From: Bacteroidota bacterium
GTDB taxonomy: Bacteria > Bacteroidota > Bacteroidia > Chitinophagales > Chitinophagaceae
Direction: 5' to 3'
Assembly (NCBI GenBank): GCA_030706735.1
Contig: JAUZNZ010000016.1
Coordinates: 1-64,000, forward strand
Length of the DNA stretch: 64,000 nucleotides
Program-made: the position numbers and the translations under genes
The notes under the pieces: generated by a model
Seen by the model: only the letters and a program-made list of their open reading frames with translations
Told to the model about the DNA's origin: nothing
The model's database searches: none
Shown here: positions 34,435 through 43,649 of the stretch, one piece after another
How the letters are laid out: every line of letters starts with the position of its first letter
Numbering within the stretch: the stretch's first letter is position 1

Positions 34435-36213
34435 TTGAATCAAAATATCCGATTGAAAGATGTAGCAATTATACTTATTGCTTGTTTTTCGTTTCAGTTT
34501 TCCTCTGCCCAGTACTACCTGCGGGGGGAAATAAAAGATGAGAACAATAATCCGCTGTCCAACGTAAAAATACTGCTGCATTCCAGCGGTTATCTATACT
34601 ATTCGGGCAGTTCGGGCGGGTTTGGGATTCCCATACCCCGGTCGACCGACTCCCTGACCGTCTCCGCCGACGGCTTTGAAACACTCCTCCTGGCCGTCGA
34701 CGCCGGCCAGTTCCAGACGATCGGCATGAAGGTCCTGTTCAAGCCGGTCGAGGCGCCCAAGCGACGGCTGTTGTCCCTCACCAAGAACCTGAAGCCCTCC
34801 GATTGGAAGGGTTGGACGGTGGGCCATGAAACGTATAGCTCCCTGATCGAGAATGAGTTCGTGCCAGCCTCCAAATTCCCGGAGACCGGATTTGCCATGA
34901 CCATCGACAAGGCCAGTTACAGCAATGTGAGACGCTTCCTGAATATGGGCAGCACCATTCCGCCAGATGCCGTCCGCATCGAGGAATTGCTCAACTACTT
35001 CAATTTCGGGTATGTGCCGCCGCATGCGGACAGCAGCTTCTACATGAGCTCGACCTTGTCCGAATGTCCATGGAACAAACAGCATCAACTGATGTTCCTC
35101 AAGGTCTGCGCCAGGAAGGTGGATACGGCAAAGATCCCCCCGGCCAACCTGGTCTTCCTGATCGATATTTCCGGTTCCATGGACATGCCGAATAAGCTTC
35201 CCTTGCTGAAATCATCTTTTCAACTGTTAGTCAATAACTTACGTCAGATGGACACGGTTTCGATCGTCGTCTACGGCAGTTCCGTCGGGGTATGGATGCC
35301 CCCTACGCCGGGGAACAGGAAGAAGGAGATCCTGAAAGCGATCGAGGATCTCGAACCCGGGGGCCCAACCCCCGGAGAGGCGGGCATTCAGGCAGCCTAT
35401 CGCGTGGCGATGAGCCAGTTCATCACAGGCGGAAATAATCGCGTGATCCTGGCCACCGACGGGGACTTCAATGTCGGGGAAACGTCCGAGCAGGAACTGG
35501 AAAAGCTGATCTCGCTGAATAAACGGGGCGGCGTCTATCTGACCTGCCTCGGCGTGGGGATGGGTAATTACAAAGATTCCAAACTGGAAGTGCTCGCCAA
35601 AAAGGGGAATGGGAATTTTGCCTATCTGGACAATGAACGGGAGGCGGAGAAGGTGCTGGTCGAAGAGTTCACCCAGACCTTGTATGTTGTCGCCGACGAT
35701 GCCTACCTCAATATCGAATTCAACCCCGATCTGGTGAAAAATTACAGGCTGATCGGTTTCGATAACAAGCTGCAGGCCATGACCGACACCTTGAATGAGA
35801 TACAGGGCGGCGAGGTGGGGTCGGGCCATTCCCTGATGGCCATGTTCGAATTGACGCCCGTTGAACCCGACAGCATCGGTCAAACCGCGGACCGAAGCAG
35901 GCTCGCGAGTGTTCAGTTGCATTACCGGCGGCCCGGTGACAGCATCGACCGGATGACCCGGTTTGATTGCCAGCCCAGGCTGACGCATTTCGATGCCCTG
36001 CCAAACTGTTACCGGTTTGCGTCATCCATTGCCTTGTTCGGGGGATTATTGAAAAGGTCCAAATATGTAAGCCAGTCGGGATGGAAGAATGCCCTCCTCC
36101 TGGCGCGTCAATCCTGCGATCCCGAAGACGGGATCCAAAAGGAGCTTATCTCGCTCATCGAGAAAGCCAGGAAGATCTACGGAAATTCGAAGCGTCCGAG
36201 GCCGGACGAATGA
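34435..36213 (+). CDS. YfbK-like VWA domain-containing protein
   Basis: About 592 residues. TTG 34435, one base after the hpt stop, gives a clean signal peptide (AIILIACFSFQFSSAQ). A carboxypeptidase-regulatory-like beta domain follows (about 27-90: YYLRGEIKDENNNPLSNVKI). The vWF_A N-terminal module has FAMTIDKASYSNVRRFLNMG. The VWA domain has an intact MIDAS (LVFLIDISGSMDMPNK; DxSxS). The C-terminal part corresponds to DUF3520. Similar proteins are extracytoplasmic and bind partners through the metal site; the partner is unknown. Confidence 0.9.
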   Translation: MNQNIRLKDVAIILIACFSFQFSSAQYYLRGEIKDENNNPLSNVKILLHSSGYLYYSGSSGGFGIPIPRSTDSLTVSADGFETLLLAVDAGQFQTIGMKVLFKPVEAPKRRLLSLTKNLKPSDWKGWTVGHETYSSLIENEFVPASKFPETGFAMTIDKASYSNVRRFLNMGSTIPPDAVRIEELLNYFNFGYVPPHADSSFYMSSTLSECPWNKQHQLMFLKVCARKVDTAKIPPANLVFLIDISGSMDMPNKLPLLKSSFQLLVNNLRQMDTVSIVVYGSSVGVWMPPTPGNRKKEILKAIEDLEPGGPTPGEAGIQAAYRVAMSQFITGGNNRVILATDGDFNVGETSEQELEKLISLNKRGGVYLTCLGVGMGNYKDSKLEVLAKKGNGNFAYLDNEREAEKVLVEEFTQTLYVVADDAYLNIEFNPDLVKNYRLIGFDNKLQAMTDTLNEIQGGEVGSGHSLMAMFELTPVEPDSIGQTADRSRLASVQLHYRRPGDSIDRMTRFDCQPRLTHFDALPNCYRFASSIALFGGLLKRSKYVSQSGWKNALLLARQSCDPEDGIQKELISLIEKARKIYGNSKRPRPDE

Positions 36214-36243
36214 ACGGGACGCCATGACGAGGGCCGCCGCCGG

Positions 36244-37401
36244 TTAACTGAACATTTCCCTCACCTTATCGAAGAAGCTGCGCTCGTTCTTGTCCGGTTT
36301 CGGCTGGAAATTAGTGGACGCATTGAGTTTTTCCAGCATCTCGCGCTCCTCTGCCGTAATGTGCTGCGGCGTCCATACATTGACGTGAATAAGCTGATCG
36401 CCTTTTTCGTATGAGTTCACGCCGGGGAAGCCCTTGCCCTTCAACCTGAATATTTTGCCGCTTTGCGTGCCGGGAGGTATTTTGATCTTCGCCTTGCCGT
36501 CGATCGTGGGGACCTCCGCCTGTATGCCGAAGACCGCATCGGTAAAGGAAATATGCAGTTCATAGGCGGTATTCAGGCCATCGCGGTGCAGTTCCGGATG
36601 CGGTTCCTCTTCGATCAGGATGATCAGGTCGCCCGGAGCGCCACCCCGTTCACCCGCATTCCCCCGGCCTCCGACACTGAGTTGCATGCCTTCCTGCACG
36701 CCCGCGGGAATTTCGATGGTCACCGTTTCCTCCCCGTAGGTCCGTCCTTCACCCTTACAGGTCGTACATTTCGCCGTGACGACGGAGCCCTCGCCATTGC
36801 AGGTCGGGCAGGTTGTTACGGTTTGCATTTGTCCCAGAAAGGTATTGCTCACTCGGCGGACCTGACCGCTGCCGCCGCAGGTGCCGCAGGTCTGCACGCT
36901 GCCCTTGTCCTTGGCTCCGCTGCCGCTGCAGGTCTGGCAAACCACATATTTTTTGACCTTGATATTCTTCGTCACGCCCTTGGCGATCTCCTCGTAGTTC
37001 AGTTTGATCTTGACGCGCAGGTTGCTGCCGCGCACCCCGCGGGAACGCGAGCCGCCTCCGCCGCGCCGCCCTCCGAAAAACCCCCCGAAGAGGTCGTCCC
37101 CGAAGATGTCCCCGAACTGGCTGAAGATATCGTCCATATTCATGCCGCCGCCGCTATAGCCGCCGCGTCCGTTATTGCTTAATCCGGCATGTCCGTACCG
37201 GTCGTACTGAGCCCGCTTGTCGGCATCGCTGAGCACTTCATAGGCTTCGGCGGCCTCCTTGAATTTTTCTTCCGCTGCCTTGTCGCCGGGATTGCGGTCG
37301 GGATGGAATTGCATGGCAACCTTCCGGTACGCCTTCTTGATCTCATCTGCCGATGAATTTTTGGCGATCCCCAATATCTCGTAGAAATCTCTTTTGCTCA
37401 T
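36244..37401 (-). CDS. dnaJ: Molecular chaperone DnaJ
   Basis: 385 residues. The J domain has the HPD motif ([12 protein letters not shown]), then a Gly-rich region, then four zinc-finger repeats ([32 protein letters not shown]), and a C-terminal client-binding domain ([15 protein letters not shown]). It is a co-chaperone that stimulates DnaK ATPase. The start at 37401 is fixed by [11 protein letters not shown]; it follows the grpE stop by four bases. dnaK is not in the window. Confidence 0.97.
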   Translation of the reverse strand: MSKRDFYEILGIAKNSSADEIKKAYRKVAMQFHPDRNPGDKAAEEKFKEAAEAYEVLSDADKRAQYDRYGHAGLSNNGRGGYSGGGMNMDDIFSQFGDIFGDDLFGGFFGGRRGGGGSRSRGVRGSNLRVKIKLNYEEIAKGVTKNIKVKKYVVCQTCSGSGAKDKGSVQTCGTCGGSGQVRRVSNTFLGQMQTVTTCPTCNGEGSVVTAKCTTCKGEGRTYGEETVTIEIPAGVQEGMQLSVGGRGNAGERGGAPGDLIILIEEEPHPELHRDGLNTAYELHISFTDAVFGIQAEVPTIDGKAKIKIPPGTQSGKIFRLKGKGFPGVNSYEKGDQLIHVNVWTPQHITAEEREMLEKLNASTNFQPKPDKNERSFFDKVREMFS

Positions 37402-37405
37402 AATG

Positions 37406-37996
37406 TTATTTTCCGACAACGACCTTCGCGTGACGGATGATCTTATCGCCCAGGTAATAGCCCTTTTGCACTTCGTCGATGACTTTTCCCTTGAGGGATT
37501 CATCCTGAACGGGTACTTCGGTGATCGCTTCATGTTTCTCCACGTCGAAATCGGTGTGGATACTTTGCATGGCTTTCAGCCCCTTGCTGAAAAGTGCAGA
37601 ACGCAGTTTGGAGAAGACCAGCATCACCCCCTCCTTCACCTGGTCGATATTCTCCGCCGCCTGCAATTGCTTCTCGGCCCGGTCGCAGTCATCGAGGACG
37701 TCCAGCAAGGAGACGATGACCTCCCTGCCGGCGGTTTGGCGCAGATCGTAATTTTCTCTCGCGCTTCGTTTCCGGAAGTTGTCGAACTCGGCGAACAAGC
37801 GGATATATTTCTCCTTCTGTTCCTGGAGTTCCTCCCGGACCTTGTCCAGCTCCGTGTCCTGATCCATATCGTCATTGAGGTGGGTGGTCCCTGCCAGATT
37901 TTCATCCGTATTCAATTCCTCGGGGGCTTCCTCGTTGTTTTCCCATCCCTTCCGGATCCTGCCTTCCTGAGATGATCGCACATCTTTATCTTTCAT
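37406..37996 (-). CDS. grpE: Nucleotide exchange factor GrpE
   Basis: 196 residues. An acidic, unstructured N-terminus is followed by a long coiled-coil helix ([20 protein letters not shown]) and the GrpE core with [24 protein letters not shown] and [21 protein letters not shown]. It is the first gene of the grpE-dnaJ heat-shock operon and has a full TTG-N19-TAGCTTTG promoter just upstream. Confidence 0.97.
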   Translation of the reverse strand: MKDKDVRSSQEGRIRKGWENNEEAPEELNTDENLAGTTHLNDDMDQDTELDKVREELQEQKEKYIRLFAEFDNFRKRSARENYDLRQTAGREVIVSLLDVLDDCDRAEKQLQAAENIDQVKEGVMLVFSKLRSALFSKGLKAMQSIHTDFDVEKHEAITEVPVQDESLKGKVIDEVQKGYYLGDKIIRHAKVVVGK

Positions 37997-38013
37997 AATC
38001 TAATAAAATTGGA

Positions 38014-38043
38014 CAAAGCTAAGCTTGTCAATAATTTTGCCAA
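38014..38043 (-). promoter_or_regulatory. Full Bacteroidota-type promoter of grpE-dnaJ
   Basis: Minus strand: -33 element TTG at 38043-38041, a 19-base spacer, and -7 element TAGCTTTG at 38021-38014, within the TTG-N17-23-TAnnTTTG consensus. The predicted start site is near 38006, about 10 bases before the grpE ATG (37996). Confidence 0.75.
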
Positions 38044-38054
38044 GACGGTAACTG

Positions 38055-38067
38055 AGACAAATTGTCT
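38055..38067. promoter_or_regulatory. Candidate operator: palindrome AGACAAATTGTCT
   Basis: A perfect 6-1-6 inverted repeat, 11 bases upstream of the -33 element of the grpE promoter. It is not the CIRCE sequence. It may bind an activator or repressor of the chaperone operon, or serve the divergent GH30 gene. Confidence 0.4.
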
Positions 38068-38234
38068 TGTAAATCAATAGTAAGATCTCTCTAAGTGACT
38101 CTGGCTGACAGCGTTTGGCGGGCGACGCCGTGCAGGAGCTTTTCGGCAGCCTTTGCACCCGGAGGGCTCCATCAGGCAGATCCTCAACCAGTTACGCAGC
38201 CTCCCCTTTAAGAGCCCCTTTTTCTTTACCTTTA

Positions 38235-39767
38235 ATGTGGATGTTTGTAGATTCCGGAAATAAAGACCTGCCCGACGCCGCTTTCAGGCGCTCCCGACGC
38301 TCCCGGAGTTCCTGGCGAACCCTGACCGCGGCCCTGCCGCTGCTGCTCTGCGGCATGATCTGTTGCAGCAAGAAAAGCAGTCCTCCTCCCGCCCCCCCGG
38401 TACCCCCTCCCACAGGTGATACCAGCAAGCCGGTACTCCATTCCGACGTGGCTTTTTGGCTGACGAAGGGAGATCAGACGGTCCTGCTGCAACGGCAGAA
38501 TGTGAGCCTGGTCTTCGGGACCGGAAGCAATTCGAACCCGACGATCACCGTCGATACGACCAGGACCTATCAATCCATCGACGGTTTCGGCTATACCATG
38601 ACGGATGGCAGCGCCGACCTGATCAATCACCTGCCCTCGTCAGACCGGGCGGCCATCCTCAGAGAACTGTTCGCCACGGACAGCAACAGTATCGGGGTCA
38701 GCTATTTGCGGGTCAGCATCGGGGCCTCGGACCTCAGCGCCTCCGTTTTTTCTTATGACGACAATGGCACGCCGTCCCTGCCCGATACCAACCTCCAATA
38801 TTTTAGCCTGGCCAATTCTGAATTCGACCTGGTGCCCGTGCTGAAGCAGGTGCTTGCCATCAATCCGGCCATCAGGATATTGGGTTCGCCCTGGTCGGCG
38901 CCGCTTTGGATGAAGACCAACAATAATTCTGTCGGCGGGACGCTGCAACCGAAATACTTCGATGTCTATGCGCGCTATCTGGTTAAATATGTCCAGGCGA
39001 TGAAGGCGGAGGGGATTACGATCGACGCCATTACGCCCCAGAACGAGCCGATGAATCCCAATAACAATCCGAGTATGTTGTTATCCGCCGGGGATGAAGC
39101 GGCCTTTATCAAGAACAACCTTGGACCCGCCCTGGTCGCCGCGGGCCTCACGACGAAGATCATCGATTTCGACCATAATTGCGACAATCCCGGATATCCG
39201 CTCGCGGTGCTGTCCGATCCCGGTGCGCTGCCCTACGTGGACGGCTCGGCCTTCCATCTGTATGGCGGCGATATCAGCGCCTTGTCGCAGATCCATAGTG
39301 CCTATCCTTCCAAGAATGTCTATTTCACCGAACAATGGGTCGGTGGCCCCAGCAATTTCCCGGCCGACCTGGACTGGGCGGTCAGGAACCTGGTCATCGG
39401 CGCGCCACGCAATTGGAGCCGGAACGTCCTGGAATGGAACCTGGCCAACGATCCCAATTACCAGCCCCATACGGTCGGGGGCTGCACAAATTGCCTGGGC
39501 GCGCTGACCATCGGCACGACGATCTCGCGGAATGTGTCTTATTATATCATCGGCCATGCCTCCAAATTCGTGCGGCCCGGCAGCGTACGCGTCGATTCAA
39601 ATATCTTCGGCAATCTTCCCAATGTGGCCTTCCTCACGCCCGACGGCAAGAAAGTACTGATCGTCCTCAATGACACCGGAGGGTCCCTGGCATTCAACAT
39701 TCATTTTAATGGGCGGATGGTCACGACCGCGCTGGACGGGGGCGCGGTGGGCACCTATATGTGGTAG
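38235..39767 (+). CDS. Glycoside hydrolase family 30 (glucosylceramidase-like) lipoprotein
   Basis: About 510 residues. After a long Arg/Ser-rich N-terminus (FRRSRRSRSSWRT) comes LPLLLCGMICCSKKSS, a probable lipoprotein or export signal with a non-ideal lipobox, and a Pro-rich linker. The catalytic domain shows the GH30 landmarks: YQSIDGFGYTMTDGSA, ILGSPWSAPLWMKTN, the acid/base Glu in ITPQNEPMN, and the nucleophile Glu in NVYFTEQWVGG; a beta-sandwich ends the protein. It likely hydrolyses beta-glucosidic or beta-1,6-glucan bonds outside the cytoplasm. The start is uncertain; ATG 38241 is two codons later. Confidence 0.9.
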   Translation: MWMFVDSGNKDLPDAAFRRSRRSRSSWRTLTAALPLLLCGMICCSKKSSPPPAPPVPPPTGDTSKPVLHSDVAFWLTKGDQTVLLQRQNVSLVFGTGSNSNPTITVDTTRTYQSIDGFGYTMTDGSADLINHLPSSDRAAILRELFATDSNSIGVSYLRVSIGASDLSASVFSYDDNGTPSLPDTNLQYFSLANSEFDLVPVLKQVLAINPAIRILGSPWSAPLWMKTNNNSVGGTLQPKYFDVYARYLVKYVQAMKAEGITIDAITPQNEPMNPNNNPSMLLSAGDEAAFIKNNLGPALVAAGLTTKIIDFDHNCDNPGYPLAVLSDPGALPYVDGSAFHLYGGDISALSQIHSAYPSKNVYFTEQWVGGPSNFPADLDWAVRNLVIGAPRNWSRNVLEWNLANDPNYQPHTVGGCTNCLGALTIGTTISRNVSYYIIGHASKFVRPGSVRVDSNIFGNLPNVAFLTPDGKKVLIVLNDTGGSLAFNIHFNGRMVTTALDGGAVGTYMW

Positions 39768-39785
39768 GGGCGAAAGACCCGCGCG

Positions 39786-40364
39786 TTACATCACCTTCAA
39801 ATAATATTTTTTCCCGAGTTTGATGACCGGCGAATAGGTCTCATGCAAAACGACCCCAAACAGGAATACGGCGGCGGCAATGCCGAGCTGGGCCCTGTTT
39901 TGCGACCAGGAAAAATCGTGCTGTATCCAACCGTTCAGCAAGGTCAATGCGATGTAACTGCTGCCCGTGGCGCGAAAGATCCAACCGCTCTTTACCCAGT
40001 ACCAGTGTACGTGTCCTCCTGACCTGGAGATCTGGTAGGACCCATTGACCTCGTCGATCAGTACTCCCTTTTTTGGCAGGGCATACAGGTCATTGAGGGA
40101 ATACGCCGCGATACCATAATGCAAGGTATCGATACGCGACATCGTGAACTGGATCACGAGGGGCCGGATATAGAGCGAATCATTTCGTATGATGCTGACC
40201 TCTCCCTTTACCCATTGTTTGTCGTGCAGCTGCAAGGCAATGATGTCGCCCCGCCAAAACGATTCGATCGTCTTATCTCCTTTCTTAAGGGCCAGGAAAT
40301 TTTGCTGCGATTGGACCAGGGAGAAAGTGAACGACAAGCAGGCACTGAGTAGCAGTTTATCCAT
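39786..40364 (-). CDS. Hypothetical exported protein
   Basis: 192 residues. Signal peptide (LLLSACLSFTFSLVQSQ), then a beta-rich domain with repeated polar/aromatic strands (FWRGDIIALQLHDKQWVKGE, SIIRNDSLYIRPLVI), and a C-terminal hydrophobic segment (LGIAAAVFLFGVVLHETY). No family was recognised. It is convergent with the GH30 gene and divergent from the methyltransferase. Confidence 0.7.
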   Translation of the reverse strand: MDKLLLSACLSFTFSLVQSQQNFLALKKGDKTIESFWRGDIIALQLHDKQWVKGEVSIIRNDSLYIRPLVIQFTMSRIDTLHYGIAAYSLNDLYALPKKGVLIDEVNGSYQISRSGGHVHWYWVKSGWIFRATGSSYIALTLLNGWIQHDFSWSQNRAQLGIAAAVFLFGVVLHETYSPVIKLGKKYYLKVM

Positions 40365-40425
40365 GTGGCTAAAAATAGCATATCCCGCGGGTCTGTTTGC
40401 AGAAAGGAAAGTTAAATTGTGGCCG

Positions 40426-40433
40426 TACCTTTG
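40426..40433 (+). promoter_or_regulatory. Candidate -7 element for the rRNA methyltransferase
   Basis: TACCTTTG, an exact TAnnTTTG match, only five bases before the ATG at 40439. The predicted transcript would be leaderless or nearly so. Confidence 0.5.
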
Positions 40434-40438
40434 CGCCC

Positions 40439-41611
40439 ATGACCCATGTCTTTCTGAAAAAGAAGATCAGCCGCCGCATAGAAAGCGGCCATCCCTGGAT
40501 ATTCGCCAATGAGGTCAACAGCGTCGAAGGGGATGCGACGGGCGGCGCCACGGTAGACGTCTTCACGCACGATAAAAAATTCGTGGGCCGGGGATACATC
40601 AACCCGAAGTCCCAGATCCTCGTGCGTCTCCTGACCCGCGACAAGTCCGAGACCATCGACGAGGCCTTCTTCTATAATCGCCTGCTGGAAGCCTGGGCCT
40701 ACCGTCAAAAGATCGGTTATACCGAAAATTGCCGCCTGGTATTCGGCGAGGCGGACTATCTTCCCGCGCTCATCATCGATAAGTTCAACGACTATTTTGT
40801 TTTGCAAACCCTCGCGCTCGGGATGGACCGCTGGAAACCGGCCATCGTGCAGGCGCTGGAGCGGATCTTCCGGCCAAAGGGCATCTATGAGCGCAATGAC
40901 GTACCCGTGCGCGAACTGGAGGGATTGCCCCAGCAAAAAGGACCGCTTTCGGCGCCCTTTGACACGACGATCCGGCTGCGTGAAAATGGGGTCGATTTTT
41001 ATGTCGACATCGACGGTGGCCAAAAGACCGGTTACTTCCTCGACCAGCACGACAACCGTCGCGCCATCCGTCATATCGTGAAGGATGCCGACGTATTGGG
41101 CGCTTTTTGCTATACGGGTAGTTTCGAAATGCACGCGGCGCACTATGGAGCGAAGTCGGTACTGGGCCTGGACATTTCCGCCGGCGCCGTGGCGCAGGCC
41201 ACGCGCAATGCGGAGCTTAACGGCTTGCAGGATCGATGCCGCTTCGAAGCCGTCAATGCCTTCGACGTACTCAAGCAGTGGAGCAGGGAGGGGAGGCAGT
41301 ATGATGTCGTCATGCTCGATCCGCCTGCATTCACCAAGAGCCGCGAGACCATCCAGCGGGCGATCACCGGGTATAAGGAGATCAACCTGCGTGGGATGCA
41401 GCTGGTCAAACGCGGCGGCTTCCTGGTCACGTCCTCCTGCACGAATCTCGTCCGGCCCGAGACCTTTCTGGAGACCATCCAGTTGGCGGCGAAAGACGCC
41501 AAACGACGCCTGCGCCAGGTGACCTTCCGCGCACAGGCGAGCGACCATCCCATTATCGAGGGCTGGGAGAATACCAACTATCTCAAATTTTTGATTGTGC
41601 AGGTCATATGA
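40439..41611 (+). CDS. Class I SAM-dependent rRNA methyltransferase (RlmI-like)
   Basis: About 390 residues. The N-terminal PUA-type RNA-binding domain (KKKISRRIESGHPWIFANEV) is followed by the RlmI-specific middle region and a Rossmann methyltransferase domain: VLGAFCYTGSFEMHAAHYGA binds SAM and VVMLDPPAFTKS is the catalytic loop. RlmI makes m5C1962 in 23S rRNA; this protein is in that family, but site specificity is not proven. Start 40439 is preferred over TTG 40397 because the domain begins there and the -7 element lies between the two. Confidence 0.9.
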   Translation: MTHVFLKKKISRRIESGHPWIFANEVNSVEGDATGGATVDVFTHDKKFVGRGYINPKSQILVRLLTRDKSETIDEAFFYNRLLEAWAYRQKIGYTENCRLVFGEADYLPALIIDKFNDYFVLQTLALGMDRWKPAIVQALERIFRPKGIYERNDVPVRELEGLPQQKGPLSAPFDTTIRLRENGVDFYVDIDGGQKTGYFLDQHDNRRAIRHIVKDADVLGAFCYTGSFEMHAAHYGAKSVLGLDISAGAVAQATRNAELNGLQDRCRFEAVNAFDVLKQWSREGRQYDVVMLDPPAFTKSRETIQRAITGYKEINLRGMQLVKRGGFLVTSSCTNLVRPETFLETIQLAAKDAKRRLRQVTFRAQASDHPIIEGWENTNYLKFLIVQVI

Positions 41612-41639
41612 CCTTTCGGGCGCCGGTTTCTTCCGGTCT

Positions 41640-41975
41640 CTATTTAGTCACCTGGAATTTGCCTGAATCGGCGACGCGTCCGTCCTGCTCGCGCAGCTGG
41701 AAGATGTAGAGGCCGCGGACAAAGTTGCTGAGGTCCACCACGGTCTTGGCGTTGACGCTGCCTTCAAAGACCTTCTTACCGAGGAAATTGAAGATCTGTA
41801 GTGAATACGATTTATTGATGTCTCTGTCGATCTCGAAATTGATGAATGAAATGGCGGGATTGGGATAGAATCGGACCAGTTTGAGCTCCGCATCGGGGAT
41901 AGCAGGCTTTACCTGGCTTTGGGCCCGGGTGGTGATCAGTAGAATAATGGATATCAGGAGGTATAAAATCCTCAT
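41640..41975 (-). CDS. Mini-protein consisting of a signal peptide plus a T9SS type A sorting domain
   Basis: 111 residues. Signal peptide (LYLLISIILLITTRAQSQ), about 12 linker residues, then a complete type A sorting domain: LVRFYPNPAISFINFEID, YSLQIFNFLGKKVFEG, VVDLSNFVRGLYIFQLRE. No passenger domain is present. T9SS would be expected to export and process it, leaving almost nothing. It has its own -7 element and is not a truncation by a visible frameshift. Confidence 0.85.
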   Translation of the reverse strand: MRILYLLISIILLITTRAQSQVKPAIPDAELKLVRFYPNPAISFINFEIDRDINKSYSLQIFNFLGKKVFEGSVNAKTVVDLSNFVRGLYIFQLREQDGRVADSGKFQVTK

Positions 41976-42020
41976 CTGCGGGTATGGTTTATAGGTGATT
42001 CCAAAATAATGCTTTTACTC

Positions 42021-42028
42021 CAAAGTTA
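42021..42028 (-). promoter_or_regulatory. Candidate -7 element for the mini sorting-domain gene
   Basis: The minus strand reads TAACTTTG, an exact TAnnTTTG match, 45 bases upstream of the ATG at 41975. Confidence 0.5.
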
Positions 42029-42108
42029 CAACTACCGGTCTAAAGAAAAACATAAAATATCATGCCAGCCCCCGCAGGGTCAATGCATTATAACTTTCTA
42101 TAAACCAA

Positions 42109-42579
42109 TTACTTGGAGGCGGTCAAAACCTTCCTTATCGCCTCAAAATCAGGGAGTTCGCCGGCATTTTCCAGTACTTCGGCATATTGCAGCAACCCCT
42201 CCGGATCGATCACGAAGGCCGACCTTTTCGAGACGCCGCGCATCTCGTAGTTAAACAGGGGGTAGAGCGATCCATAGGCCGCCGAGACCTCTTTATTGAA
42301 GTCACTGAGGAGGGGAAAATTGAGCCTTTGTTCCTCCTTATATTTCGCCAGGGCATATACGGAATCGACGCTTATGCCGAAGACCTGGGCATTTGCCCCT
42401 TCATACACGGCGATATGGTCGCGGGTGCTGCAAAGCTCCCGGGTGCAGGTACTGGTGAAGGCAGCCGGAAAAAAGAGGAGCAGGACATACCGGCCCCGGT
42501 AATCATGCAGGGACGTCTTTTTCTTGTCTGAATCGAAGAGCGAAAAATCGGGGGCCGTTTGGCCGATTTGCAGGGACAT
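42109..42579 (-). CDS. Peroxiredoxin (AhpC/TSA, AhpE/Prx5-like)
   Basis: 156 residues with a thioredoxin fold. The peroxidatic Cys is in FFPAAFTSTCTRELCSTRDH, and DFSLFDSDKKKTSLHDYRGR is the typical N-terminal loop. It reduces peroxides with a thiol donor in the cytosol. A second Cys five residues later could be a resolving residue. It begins 11 bases after the PorP/SprF gene and is probably cotranscribed with it. Confidence 0.92.
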   Translation of the reverse strand: MSLQIGQTAPDFSLFDSDKKKTSLHDYRGRYVLLLFFPAAFTSTCTRELCSTRDHIAVYEGANAQVFGISVDSVYALAKYKEEQRLNFPLLSDFNKEVSAAYGSLYPLFNYEMRGVSKRSAFVIDPEGLLQYAEVLENAGELPDFEAIRKVLTASK

Positions 42580-42590
42580 GGTGAATGGTT

Positions 42591-43649
42591 TTAAAATCTG
42601 GGACTGCGCATATATTTGACCGACTCGTGATCGAGCAGCCCGATATAGGTCAGTGACAATTCGAATCCGCCTCTGCCCTCGCTGGCCGTCTTGAGCTCGG
42701 ACACATTGACGTCATAGCTGATGGCCACGGAGAGGGAATGGGTTTCCAGTTTCAATACGGGGACCAGGGCATCCTTCCAGCGCAGGAAGGCGCCGAGATG
42801 CAGGATATACAGGGATTCCTGCCCGGCTTCTTCACCCAGCCTGACCGAATACATGGCTCCCCCGATGGTTTCCCGGGCAGGGCCTTGCCGCGAATGATCG
42901 GCCTGCAAGGTGAAGAAGGTCTGGTCATTTATATTCACCTTCATGCCCGCCGAAAAGACAAATTTCGGATCCAGTTCGATGGTCGGATTTTTGTAAAAGG
43001 AGTTCTTGGGGCGGTTCAGGTGATGGTACGCGAATCCCAGGAACAGGGTATTGGCATGATCCTTTCCGAAACTGTTGTTGAAGCTGAGGCCCATGCTGCC
43101 ATCCCAGTAGTGCACATTCGGCGAGAGGATCGTTTCCCCGTCCGGCAGGGCGGGGTCGTAGGCTGTTCCATTATACTGGCTGTTGGTCGTCACCTTCGAC
43201 AGGTCGATGCTTTTTTCTACCAGTCCCCCCATGACGCCGAATGAAAGATACATGGTCTTTTCGTTGCTCAGCGATTTGCTATAGTTCAGGGCGGGCAGCA
43301 GTTCCGTCGTCTGGAGGGCCGCCGTTCCCGCTTTGTCGTAGATCACCTGCAAACCCGTGGTGATGTAATCGCTCCCCTTGCCGATGGAGATCTTGTACTC
43401 GCCATTCAGCGAGCCCGTGCGATAAGCATTGGTGAAACTGTTCCACTGGTCATGAAAGAGGGTTTGGACGCGGTAGTCGCCGGAGAAGATCCCCGCGAGA
43501 GCGGGATTTCTCAGGAGGGGCGCCTCGAAGAACTGGGAAAAATGAATGTCCTGCCCGAAGACGGGTTGCAGCAGACCTGCGCCCATGAGCAATGACCCGC
43601 TCATGAACGGGATGACAAATATCCGGATATGGCGTGCGCGCATCCTCAT
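42591..43649 (-). CDS. PorP/SprF family type IX secretion system membrane protein (second copy)
   Basis: 352 residues. Signal peptide, then DIHFSQFFEAPLLRNPALAG, the PorP/SprF hallmark, FHDQWNSFTNAYR, and an outer-membrane beta-strand pattern. Its ATG overlaps the stop of the upstream 1.46-kilo-residue type B protein by four bases, so the pair is translationally coupled. It is distinct in sequence from the copy at 19864-20916. Confidence 0.92.
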   Translation of the reverse strand: MRMRARHIRIFVIPFMSGSLLMGAGLLQPVFGQDIHFSQFFEAPLLRNPALAGIFSGDYRVQTLFHDQWNSFTNAYRTGSLNGEYKISIGKGSDYITTGLQVIYDKAGTAALQTTELLPALNYSKSLSNEKTMYLSFGVMGGLVEKSIDLSKVTTNSQYNGTAYDPALPDGETILSPNVHYWDGSMGLSFNNSFGKDHANTLFLGFAYHHLNRPKNSFYKNPTIELDPKFVFSAGMKVNINDQTFFTLQADHSRQGPARETIGGAMYSVRLGEEAGQESLYILHLGAFLRWKDALVPVLKLETHSLSVAISYDVNVSELKTASEGRGGFELSLTYIGLLDHESVKYMRSPRF

